Source of the DNA: Rhizobium sp. 11515TR | Lineage (GTDB): Bacteria > Pseudomonadota > Alphaproteobacteria > Rhizobiales > Rhizobiaceae | Reading direction: 5' to 3' | Length of the DNA stretch: 64,000 nt | Assembly (NCBI RefSeq): GCF_002277895.1 | Contig: NZ_CP022998.1 | Location: forward strand, 3,515,501-3,579,500 | Part shown: piece after piece, positions 44,619-51,992 of the stretch | Numbering within the stretch: the stretch's first letter is position 1 | How the letters are laid out: every line of letters starts with the position of its first letter | Translations under genes and position numbers: made by a program | The notes under the pieces: model-generated | What the model saw: only the letters and a program-made list of their open reading frames with translations | Databases searched by the model: none | Told to the model about the DNA's origin: nothing

Positions 44619-45395
44619 ATGATGACAGACGCCCGATTTATGACTTCGATGACGCTCGGCGACGAGTTCCCGGCATGGAGCTGGCGCCCGCCGCAAGATA
44701 CTGCGATTGGCAAGCTGGGGCGGCTTCTAAACCGCCTACGTGCCTTCCTTGCTCGACAGAAAACGATCAAACACGCCATCCTCGCAGCGACAGCAGAGCC
44801 ATCGTCGCATACCGCGCCTTCAAAGCGCGCGATCGCCTCGCCCGACGAGAGCATGCGTCGCTTCCAGCAAACGATCATCCCACACCTTGACGCCGCCTAT
44901 AATTTCGCGCGCTTCCTGAGCCGCGATGCCGATGCCGCGCAGGATATCGTGCAGGAGGCATATCTGCGTGCCTATCGCGGTTTTGGCGGCTTTCGCGACG
45001 GCGACGCCCGCGCCTGGACTTTCACCATCGTCCGCAACTGCTATCACGCCTGGCTGCAGGAGAGACGGCGCAAGACCCGCTATGAGCAGCCGATGACGGA
45101 CGAATGGGATTCGGACGAAGGTTCGCCCTCCCCCGACCCTACCTCCGAAGAGGATACGCCCGAGGCGGCCTTCATCCGCAAATCGGAAACGCAGCGCGTG
45201 CGCGAGGTCATCAACAGGTTGCCCGATCCCATGCGCGAGGTTCTGGTTCTGCGCGACCTCGAGGATCTCTCCTACAAGGAAATCGCCGAGATCATCGATG
45301 CGCCGATCGGCACTGTCATGTCGCGCCTCGCCCGTGCCCGCCGCGATTTCGGCGAAGTCTGGCGCAGCCTCGAAGGAAAAGAGGCGGCACGATGA
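44619..45395 (+). CDS. ECF RNA polymerase sigma factor
   Basis: An extracytoplasmic-function sigma factor. Region 2 starts near TIIPHLDAAYNFARFLSR and includes AQDIVQEAYLRAYRGF and DARAWTFTIVRNCYHAWLQE; region 4 is LPDPMREVLVLRDLEDLSYK, then APIGTVMSRLARAR, which reads the -35 element. The start is not certain. From 44619 the protein has 258 residues with about 78 extra ahead of region 2; the ATG at 44853 gives a more usual 180. The upstream start has GGGG close by, lies about 65 bases after the likely transcription start, and the extra part has coding-like third positions. The stop overlaps the anti-sigma gene (ATGA). Confidence 0.88.
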   Translation: MMTDARFMTSMTLGDEFPAWSWRPPQDTAIGKLGRLLNRLRAFLARQKTIKHAILAATAEPSSHTAPSKRAIASPDESMRRFQQTIIPHLDAAYNFARFLSRDADAAQDIVQEAYLRAYRGFGGFRDGDARAWTFTIVRNCYHAWLQERRRKTRYEQPMTDEWDSDEGSPSPDPTSEEDTPEAAFIRKSETQRVREVINRLPDPMREVLVLRDLEDLSYKEIAEIIDAPIGTVMSRLARARRDFGEVWRSLEGKEAAR

Positions 45396-46189
45396 GCGGC
45401 GGAGAGCACCATGACCACGGCGAATGGAACGACCTGCTGCACGGCTTCATCGACGGCGAACTGGACGCAGCCACTGCCGCGCGCTTCGAGGCACATCTGG
45501 CCACCTGCCGGGACTGCGCCGGCGAGATGGAGAATGCCCTGATGGTCAAGCGTCTTTCCGCACGCGAGGGTGTGAAATGGCAAGCGCCTGATACCGTCCA
45601 TGCCCGCGTGCAGGCGGCACTCACGCTGGAGCAATCCATGATGAGGCGCACAGCCGCGAGCCACACGGAGGGCCTGTGGCAGCGTGTCTGGCGGCTCGTG
45701 CGCGAATGGAGCTTCGTGCCCTCGCTTGCCGTTCTCGCCGCCAGCCTCATGCTGGTGCTGAATGTGCAGCAGCAGAGCCAGACGATCGAGGATCAGCTTC
45801 TTGCCAGCCATGTGCGCTCGATGCTCGCCGATCACCTGACCGACGTGCTGACCTCAGACCAGCACACGGTCAAACCATGGTTCAACGGCAAGATCGATTT
45901 CTCCCCGCCCGTGGTCGATCTGGCGACACAGGGCTTCCCCTTGGTCGGCGGTCGGGTGGATTATCTCGACGGGCGGGTGGTGGCGGCGCTGATCTATCGC
46001 CGGCATGGCCATGTCATCAATCTCTTCATCTGGCCGGGCGCTGCGGGAGCCAAAACCAATGCCGAGAAGGAGGGCTATAATTTCGTCGAATGGCATGCGG
46101 ACGGACTGGTCTTCTGGGCGGTCTCCGATGTCGCCGCACCGGATCTCTTCACCTTCCGCGACGTTTTTATCCGTGCGACAGCCCCATAA
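45392..46189 (+). CDS. Zinc-finger anti-sigma factor
   Basis: A 265-residue membrane-bound partner of the ECF sigma factor. The N-terminal anti-sigma domain has the zinc site H-x3-C-x2-C as HLATCRDC (about 38-45), within HGFIDGELDAATAARFEAHL. One membrane segment follows near 115-132 (VPSLAVLAASLMLVLNV), then a periplasmic sensor of about 130 residues (GFPLVGGRVDYLDGRVVAAL, then GYNFVEWHADGLVFWAVSD). This periplasmic part recurs in transmembrane regulators of this kind. The ATG overlaps the sigma stop, so the two are made together. Loss of zinc or a signal at the periplasmic domain would free the sigma factor. Confidence 0.9.
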   Translation: MSGGEHHDHGEWNDLLHGFIDGELDAATAARFEAHLATCRDCAGEMENALMVKRLSAREGVKWQAPDTVHARVQAALTLEQSMMRRTAASHTEGLWQRVWRLVREWSFVPSLAVLAASLMLVLNVQQQSQTIEDQLLASHVRSMLADHLTDVLTSDQHTVKPWFNGKIDFSPPVVDLATQGFPLVGGRVDYLDGRVVAALIYRRHGHVINLFIWPGAAGAKTNAEKEGYNFVEWHADGLVFWAVSDVAAPDLFTFRDVFIRATAP

Positions 46190-46193
46190 CGCA

Positions 46194-46228
46194 AAAAGCC
46201 GGCTGTGTTTCTACAGCCGGCTTTTCTT
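46194..46228. terminator. Bidirectional terminator between anti-sigma gene and yebC
   Basis: AAAAGCCGGCTGT (46194-46206) pairs perfectly with ACAGCCGGCTTTT (46213-46225) across a six-base loop, followed by T-rich sequence on the plus strand and an A/T end on the other. It lies between two convergent genes. Confidence 0.88.
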
Positions 46229-46244
46229 GAATAACTGCAAAGGA

Positions 46245-46991
46245 TCAGGCCGAGAGCTTGGCCAGAACTTCGTCCGAAACTTCGAAATTCGAATAGACGT
46301 TCTGGACGTCGTCATCGTCTTCGAGGTTTTCGATGAGCTTCATCAGCGACTGGGCCTTTTCTTCGTCGACCGGCACGTTGTTCTGAGCGCGCCAGATCGC
46401 CTTGACGGTTTCGGCTTCGCCGAGCGTCGCTTCGAGCGCCTTGGCGACTTCGCCGAGAGATTCGAAAGCGCAGATGATCACATGGCCTTCTTCGTCGCTT
46501 TCGACGTCATCGGCACCGGCCTCGATCGCCGCTTCCATGACCTTGTCGGCATCGCCGGCGGAAGGCTTGTAGGTGATTTCGCCGACATGGTCGAAGGAGA
46601 AGGAAACCGAACCGGTTTCGCCCAGCGCACCGCCGGCCTTGGTGAAGATCGAGCGGACGTTGGACGCCGTGCGGTTGCGGTTGTCGGTCAGTGCTTCGAC
46701 GATGATCGCCGTGCCGCCCGGACCGTAGCCCTCGTAACGGATCGCATCGTAATTCTCGGTGTCGGCACCGGAAGCCTTCTTGATGGCGCGATCGATATTG
46801 TCCTTCGGCATCGACTGCGCCTTGGCGTTCTGGATCGCCAGACGCAGGCTTGCGTTCATGGCCGGGTCGGGCAGACCCATCTTGGCAGCGACCGTGATTT
46901 CGCGCGCCAGCTTGGAGAACATTTTCGACCGCACCGCGTCCTGACGGCCCTTGCGGTGCATGATGTTTTTAAACTGTGAATGGCCAGCCAT
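46245..46991 (-). CDS. YebC/PmpR family transcriptional/translational regulator
   Basis: A 248-residue protein of the YebC/TACO1 family. The mark is the start [20 protein letters not shown], then [20 protein letters not shown] and the acidic last domain. Members bind DNA as regulators or help the ribosome with proline-rich stretches. AGGGGT lies three bases before the ATG at 46991; the frame is open to 47057. In many alphaproteobacteria yebC lies next to ruvCAB; here the sigma-factor module and the LLM gene lie between. Confidence 0.93.
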   Translation of the reverse strand: MAGHSQFKNIMHRKGRQDAVRSKMFSKLAREITVAAKMGLPDPAMNASLRLAIQNAKAQSMPKDNIDRAIKKASGADTENYDAIRYEGYGPGGTAIIVEALTDNRNRTASNVRSIFTKAGGALGETGSVSFSFDHVGEITYKPSAGDADKVMEAAIEAGADDVESDEEGHVIICAFESLGEVAKALEATLGEAETVKAIWRAQNNVPVDEEKAQSLMKLIENLEDDDDVQNVYSNFEVSDEVLAKLSA

Positions 46992-47124
46992 GGCACCCCT
47001 GTTCACGTCTTTTGTTGGGAATGGCCGCCTTATAAGAGCGAAGCGGCCTTCATTCAAGTGAAAAGCCGGATAATGGGGATGGAGAGCGGTCGCGATCGAG
47101 ATATCTCAAAGGTGATCGCGATGG

Positions 47125-47967
47125 TCACAGCCCCTTTAGCACATAGATCAGCGGCTTGCGCGGCAAGGTCTTCACCGACACCGTGACGTTCGGGGTCGGC
47201 GCATAGGCGACGTCGAAATCGGGACCGAACAGGGCGAGAAACTGATCGACTGGCGGCCCCCAGCGATGCATGGGCAAGATGAGCGACGAGCGCAGCCTTT
47301 TCACCACGCGGCTCATGCTGTCGGCTCCCATGGTCAGGCCGCCGTCGACCGGCACCATCACGACATCGAGCCGACCGATCTCGGCATACTGCTGGTCGGT
47401 GAGCTCGAAATGCAGGTGCCCGAGATGGCCGATGCAAAGGCCCGCCACCTCGAAGATGAAGATCGAATTGCCGTTGGCTTCGATGCCGCCGCCCCAGGAG
47501 CGAATATCGGTGACGACATTGCGGATCAACGTATCACCGACGGTCATGCGGATCTTGGCCGGCTCTCCGGGCACATCGCTCCATCCATGCAGCACATATT
47601 TGATCGCCGGGTCCGGCGTCAGCGTGTAGTGGCTCGGATGCGCCTTGTTCATCGTCACCACTTCCGGCGTGTAAGGCGGCGGAAAGGCGCCGCTGTAATC
47701 CGTGGCGATGGATACACCGCCTGGCGTTTCGATGAAAAGCGTCGCGTGACCGAGGAACGTGATCTTCACATCACCATTAACCGGATCATTGGCGAGCGCC
47801 GGACCGGGAGGAGAAAAGCTCGCGAATGTCGCCTTAGGCAGGGACTGCGCGATCGCCTGGCATTGGCTGGGTTGCGGACGAACCGGATTCTGCTGGGCGT
47901 CCGCAACGCTCCAGCTGAGGATGATCGCCAGGAAAAACACGGCGAGGACAGGAAATCGCTGCATCAT
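47125..47967 (-). CDS. Exported MBL-fold metal-dependent hydrolase
   Basis: A 280-residue protein with a signal peptide (MMQRFPVLAVFFLAIILSWS, ending ADA). It has the short UlaG/L-ascorbate-lactonase-like form of the MBL fold: FLGHATLFIETPGGVSIATD, then MNKAHPSHYTL, CIGHLGHLHFEL and ILPMHRWG. The classic H-x-H-x-D-H site is changed to a reduced form (NKAHPSHYT), as in some UlaG relatives. It acts in the periplasm on an unknown substrate. It stands alone, with palindromic repeats upstream. Confidence 0.82.
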   Translation of the reverse strand: MMQRFPVLAVFFLAIILSWSVADAQQNPVRPQPSQCQAIAQSLPKATFASFSPPGPALANDPVNGDVKITFLGHATLFIETPGGVSIATDYSGAFPPPYTPEVVTMNKAHPSHYTLTPDPAIKYVLHGWSDVPGEPAKIRMTVGDTLIRNVVTDIRSWGGGIEANGNSIFIFEVAGLCIGHLGHLHFELTDQQYAEIGRLDVVMVPVDGGLTMGADSMSRVVKRLRSSLILPMHRWGPPVDQFLALFGPDFDVAYAPTPNVTVSVKTLPRKPLIYVLKGL

Positions 47968-48081
47968 GCCATCCCCTCAAGCCAGATAGTGGCCGAAGGA
48001 TGCGACATGACCTGAAACGGGTCCAGCGACATTCAGGCACGATTGCTCACAATCGCGTCATCATCGAACAATGATGAATTA

Positions 48082-48133
48082 TAGAGCGTGATGCCGAAAA
48101 GTGTATGCGGTTTTCGGACGACATCACGCTCTA
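48082..48133. repeat. Dispersed palindromic repeat
   Basis: TAGAGCGTGATG (48082-48093) and CATCACGCTCTA (48122-48133) are exact inverted copies around a centre of the type CCGAAAAG..GCGGTTTTCGG. It is of the same kind as the repeats at 10971 and 59028, and lies between two minus-strand genes. Confidence 0.7.
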
Positions 48134-48145
48134 CTTCTTTGATTC

Positions 48146-48196
48146 TAGAGCGGACTCAGATTTTAGGCCGATTCGACCTAAAATCATCCGGCTCTA
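48146..48196. repeat. Second palindromic repeat, possible terminator function
   Basis: TAGAGCGGA..GATTTTAGGCCG is matched by CGACCTAAAATCATCCGGCTCTA, giving a long imperfect hairpin with a tiny loop. It lies 10 bases beyond the phosphoesterase stop and directly after the palindrome at 48082. It may end transcription from the ymdB-like gene. Confidence 0.65.
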
Positions 48197-48205
48197 ATGC
48201 AGCGA

Positions 48206-49030
48206 TCAGCGCCAGAAGTCCGGAATGGTCTCGGCAAGCCTCGGACCAAGCCGAAGCGGCGCGATCTTTTCCGCTAAGCCCGTCGCATCGGAGATTTCGA
48301 CGCCGACGCCGCAGATGGTGGCCGGCCCCGAAGCCGCTTCGAAACGCCCCTTCGGCATCTTGGAGATGAAGCGGTTCAGCGGCTCTTCCTTTTCCATGCC
48401 GAGCGAGGAATCATAATCACCGCACATGCCGGCATCCGACATATAGGCCGTGCCCCCATTCAGGATCTGTGCGTCCGCAGTCGGCACATGCGTATGCGTG
48501 CCCACAACGAAGCTCGCGCGGCCATCGACGAAGTGACCGAAACACTGCTTTTCGCTCGTCGCTTCCGCATGAAAATCGAAGACGATCGCATCCGCCTGCT
48601 CTTTCAGCGGACAGGCATCGAGAATGGCCTCAGCCGACTTGAAGGGATCGTCCAGCTCCGGATGCATGAAGACGCGGCCCATGATGTTGGCAACGAGCAC
48701 GCGCGCGCCATTGCGGGCGTAATAGAGGCCGGAACCGCGGCCGGGCGTGCCGGCCGGATAGTTGGCGGGCCGCAGGAACTGGTCGTGGCGCTCGCAGAAA
48801 ACGACAGCTTCCTTCTGGTCCCATACATGGTTGCCCGTCGTCACGACATCGGCGCCGGCATTGATCGTTTCCAGGAAGATATCCTCGGTGATACCGAAGC
48901 CGCCGGCGGCGTTTTCGCCATTGACGATGACGAAATCGAGCTTCAGGTCGGATACGAGGCCGGGCAGGCGTTCCCACACTGCGGTCCGCCCCGTCTTGCC
49001 GACCATATCTCCCAGAAAAAGCAGCCGCAT
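48206..49030 (-). CDS. YmdB-family metallophosphoesterase
   Basis: A 274-residue phosphoesterase (TIGR00282/YmdB group). It starts RLLFLGDMVGKTGRTAVWE with the metal ligand Asp, then VNGENAAGGFGIT, TTGNHVWDQKE, VFDFHAEATSEK and VGTHTHVPTAD, which supply the dinuclear metal site. Some relatives hydrolyse cyclic nucleotides such as 2',3'-cAMP. Length and motifs are complete. Its ATG follows the cyclo-ligase stop after three bases, so they form an operon. A weak ribosome site is visible. Confidence 0.9.
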   Translation of the reverse strand: MRLLFLGDMVGKTGRTAVWERLPGLVSDLKLDFVIVNGENAAGGFGITEDIFLETINAGADVVTTGNHVWDQKEAVVFCERHDQFLRPANYPAGTPGRGSGLYYARNGARVLVANIMGRVFMHPELDDPFKSAEAILDACPLKEQADAIVFDFHAEATSEKQCFGHFVDGRASFVVGTHTHVPTADAQILNGGTAYMSDAGMCGDYDSSLGMEKEEPLNRFISKMPKGRFEAASGPATICGVGVEISDATGLAEKIAPLRLGPRLAETIPDFWR

Positions 49031-49033
49031 TCG

Positions 49034-49621
49034 CTATCCAATCACTTCCGAAACGAAATTGAGTCCGCTCTCGGTCAAAATCGCGTCAAGACGGACATCA
49101 TGCGGCTCAGCGGGTACTGATGGCACTTCTTGGCAATCGAATGCAATGCCGATCAGCCGCGGATTCAGGCCTTTTTGATGCAAACGCTCGATTGCGCGGT
49201 CGTAGTGGCCCGCTCCGTAGCCGATGCGATGACCGGTCCTATCGAAAGCGGAAAGCGGCACCAGCATGACGTCGGGGTCTAGCTCAGCCGCTTCAGGCCC
49301 CGGCCCGAAGGTTCCGAATCCGACCGGAACCAAGGGAGCGCCTGCGACAAGCTCGCGAAAGACGATGGTGTTGCGATCAAGAATGACAGGCACACAAAGC
49401 CGCGCCCCGCGCTCCCGCAACCGCGCCATCAGCGGTCTTATATCCACTTCGGAGCGGATTGGCAGAAAGCCGGAGACGACCGTCCCCGGTTCGATATCGA
49501 TGACATCGCCGCCATGGGCAAGCATGGCAAGGCCTTTTTCGATGCGCTCATCGGCCGGAATGGCATCGCGTGCCGCCAGACATTCGTTACGGTATCGGGC
49601 TTTCAGCTCTTTGGGGCTCAT
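49034..49621 (-). CDS. 5-formyltetrahydrofolate cyclo-ligase
   Basis: A 195-residue enzyme that converts 5-formyl-THF to 5,10-methenyl-THF with ATP. The end block VPLSAFDRTGHRIGYGAGHY, then DRAIERL, is the family mark, and the N-terminal basic helix ELKARYRNECLAARDAIP is also typical. The ATG at 49621 is used because the sequence similarity starts there; the frame is open to 49696. In many bacteria this gene lies beside zapA and the 6S RNA gene; here those are about 11.5 kb away, near 61.2 kb, with an unrelated block between. Confidence 0.9.
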   Translation of the reverse strand: MSPKELKARYRNECLAARDAIPADERIEKGLAMLAHGGDVIDIEPGTVVSGFLPIRSEVDIRPLMARLRERGARLCVPVILDRNTIVFRELVAGAPLVPVGFGTFGPGPEAAELDPDVMLVPLSAFDRTGHRIGYGAGHYDRAIERLHQKGLNPRLIGIAFDCQEVPSVPAEPHDVRLDAILTESGLNFVSEVIG

Positions 49622-49725
49622 CGGATCTTCGCAAATATCTATGATATCGCGAAACATAATGAGCCGGCCGCCCGTTGCAAAGCGCGAAAGCGACATCCAG
49701 CCGTCGCGGAAAGAAGTCAGCTCTT

Positions 49726-50400
49726 TCAGTCCTTGCGGATGATCGACAATTTTCCGTCGCCATCCACATGCGCACGAACATTCTCATAGCTCTGCAGCGT
49801 CGTATGATCGGTCTCGATCGGATGCGAATGCGTCGCGGTGATGACCACCACATCGGCACCGGCCGCTTCACCCGCCTTGACGCCGGCCAAGACGTCTTCA
49901 AACACCAGGCACTCCGATGGGCTGAGGCCGAGGCGCTGCGCGCCGAGAATATAGCCCTGCGGATCAGGCTTGCCGACCTTCACGTCTTCGGCGGTGACCA
50001 TGAAGCGCGGAACCGGGATCCCGGCGGCATCCAGCCGCGCCAGCGCCAGCCTATAGGGCGACGAGGTGACGATCGCCCAGCGCTCCGGCGGCAAAGACGC
50101 GAGGAAATCGACGGCGCCGGGCAGCGCGACGACACCCTCGACATCGGCGATCTCGGCTTCGGTGATCTTCAGCGCCTCCGCGATCGGATCGACGCCAGGC
50201 AGGTTCAACTGGCCGATCGTATCGACCCCGCGCTTGCCATGCATGGTCGGCATGAACTTCTCGACATCAAGACCTTGGGCGCGTGCCCAATTGCCCCAGA
50301 CACGCTCTGCAGCAGCAATCGAATTGATGATCGTGCCGTCCATGTCGAACAGGAAGCCGGAATAGGTCTTGGTGAAGGCGGAGGACGATGCAGCGGACAA
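49726..50400 (-). CDS. HAD-family sugar phosphatase/phosphoglucomutase-like, TTG start
   Basis: A 224-residue HAD hydrolase. Motif I DMDGTIINS (about 19-27) has both Asp, motif II is in VTSSP, motif III is the Lys in KVGKPDPQGYI, and motif IV is in VFEDVLAGV. The cap is the small helical type of beta-phosphoglucomutase and 2-deoxyglucose-6-phosphatase. TTG at 50400 is taken as start: AAAGG lies seven bases before it and no ATG is near. The substrate is a phosphorylated sugar or polyol, not known in detail. It lies 104 bases upstream of the cyclo-ligase in the same direction. Confidence 0.86.
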   Translation of the reverse strand: MSAASSSAFTKTYSGFLFDMDGTIINSIAAAERVWGNWARAQGLDVEKFMPTMHGKRGVDTIGQLNLPGVDPIAEALKITEAEIADVEGVVALPGAVDFLASLPPERWAIVTSSPYRLALARLDAAGIPVPRFMVTAEDVKVGKPDPQGYILGAQRLGLSPSECLVFEDVLAGVKAGEAAGADVVVITATHSHPIETDHTTLQSYENVRAHVDGDGKLSIIRKD

Positions 50401-50548
50401 GGAAGAACCTTTCTGGATAGACAGACGGGATCAGCCGCAAGGCGCGGCCTCACGATACAAGCCTTTCCCCGACTAACGGCAGTCGCGACAAGAAGCAAAC
50501 GAATGCTGGGGTGACTGCGGGGGAAAAGACATTGCGCCGATGGCAAGG

Positions 50549-50588
50549 GCAACTGACGCGCGGCAGCGACGTGCCGCGCGTCAGTTGC
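50549..50588 (-). terminator. Perfect hairpin after acvB
   Basis: A 17-base-pair stem without mismatch (50549-50565 with 50572-50588, core ACTGACGCGCGGCA) and a six-base loop lies two bases past the acvB stop. No long T run follows, so it may protect the mRNA end or act with other factors. Confidence 0.6.
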
Positions 50589-50590
50589 AA

Positions 50591-51988
50591 TTATTCGCCG
50601 AGGCGGCTCTTCAGACCATTGATGATGTGGTTCGCCAGCGCCTCATAGTCGTCGTCGAAATGGTGACCGCCATCCATGGCGATGACTTCCGCGCCGGTAC
50701 CCTTCAGCAGCGGGCAGGCAACATCTTCGTCGTCGTCCTTACCATAGACGCATTGCACCATTTTCGGATTGATCGACTTGAGGTCATTGAGGGGATTGCC
50801 GCCCTTACCCTCGCTCGAAGCGCCAAGCCAGCCCATGACCGAGATCACGTAGTCGACCTTCTGCGACAGGGACAGCAGCGACATCTGCACGATCTTGTCT
50901 TTTTCAGACTGTGGCAGGCGATTGTAGCTCGCCGGCAGCACATCGGCGCCAAAGGAATAGCCGACCAGTACCACATGCTTGACCTTGAAGCGCTTGGTGT
51001 AGAAGTCGATGATCCGGCCGAGGTCGTTCGCAGTCTGCTGCGGATCCTTCTCGGTCCAGAAATAGTGCAGGGTATCGACGCCCACGACCGGAATACCCTG
51101 GTCCTGCAGATAGCTGCCGACTTCCTTGTCGATGTCGCGCCAACCGCCATCGCCCGAATAGACGATTGCAAGCGTATCCTCGGTCGGCGTCGTCTCCATG
51201 ACGTCGACGGGCAGCCCAAGCGGCGACTTCGAGCTGTCGATCGTCTTCATCAGATCGGCGAGCGATGCCTCGAGCGTCGCATAGGTGTCTGCATTGTCCG
51301 AATCCGTGGTTTGGACTTCGGGATGGTCCTTCTGGATCTCCTCGACGTGGTCGCGTCCGTCCTTCGGCGCATTGGCCGTGAACGTCACGAGAATCGGGTT
51401 CGGCAAGGTGCCTTCCTGCAGGCCAAAGGACACCATGTCGCCATCGGTCTTCTTCTCGGCCGGCGTGCAGAGTTCCTGCTTCAGGCCGATGCCGGCAGTC
51501 GGATCGACAGCCAGCGTACCCGCGACCGTCGCATCCGGCGTCTGGGCGGCAATCGTCAGCGCCATGGCACCACCGGCGCCGACACCGGCGATGATAGGCA
51601 GCTGGTAGGTGCTGTCGGCAAAGGACCGCTGCACCTGCTGGCTGAGCGACTCCAGATCCGAGACGATATAGATACAGCCGTCATTCTGGCTGACATCGTA
51701 TTTGTTGAGCGAAGCCAGGAAGGACGGATAGTCGATACCGATCACCAGCGAACCGTTGGCGACCAGCTTGTCGGCAACCGCTTTTTCCTTGTCGCCCCAG
51801 CCGGCGAGATCGGAAATCAGCACGACTTCGTTCGAAACCTTGCCCTGCGGGCGCATGATGTGCGGAGCCGGGATCATGCCCAGATCGTATTTGGCATCGT
51901 CGGCTTCCGCGCGTGCCGGACCCGACACCAGCAGGCCCATCGACACCACGCATGCGAAAGCCAATGACATTGCGTATTTCAAGATCAT
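50591..51988 (-). CDS. acvB: AcvB/VirJ family protein, probable lysyl-phosphatidylglycerol hydrolase
   Basis: A 465-residue periplasmic protein with a signal peptide of 27 residues ending in ARA. There are two alpha/beta-hydrolase-like halves. The second carries the nucleophile elbow GYSFGAD, with a likely acid and the His in MDGGHHFDDDYE near the end; the first has IAGVGAGGAMA, where the Ser is replaced. AcvB (AtvA in Rhizobium tropici) is needed for acid tolerance, and AcvB of Agrobacterium has been shown to hydrolyse lysyl-phosphatidylglycerol. The gene begins four bases past the lpiA stop, so the lipid's maker and breaker are made together. Confidence 0.92.
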   Translation of the reverse strand: MILKYAMSLAFACVVSMGLLVSGPARAEADDAKYDLGMIPAPHIMRPQGKVSNEVVLISDLAGWGDKEKAVADKLVANGSLVIGIDYPSFLASLNKYDVSQNDGCIYIVSDLESLSQQVQRSFADSTYQLPIIAGVGAGGAMALTIAAQTPDATVAGTLAVDPTAGIGLKQELCTPAEKKTDGDMVSFGLQEGTLPNPILVTFTANAPKDGRDHVEEIQKDHPEVQTTDSDNADTYATLEASLADLMKTIDSSKSPLGLPVDVMETTPTEDTLAIVYSGDGGWRDIDKEVGSYLQDQGIPVVGVDTLHYFWTEKDPQQTANDLGRIIDFYTKRFKVKHVVLVGYSFGADVLPASYNRLPQSEKDKIVQMSLLSLSQKVDYVISVMGWLGASSEGKGGNPLNDLKSINPKMVQCVYGKDDDEDVACPLLKGTGAEVIAMDGGHHFDDDYEALANHIINGLKSRLGE

Positions 51989-51992
51989 TTCC

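Noticed and set aside
50540..51967. 475-residue open frame opposite acvB
   Set aside because: Antisense shadow; acvB has signal peptide, nucleophile motif and operon context.
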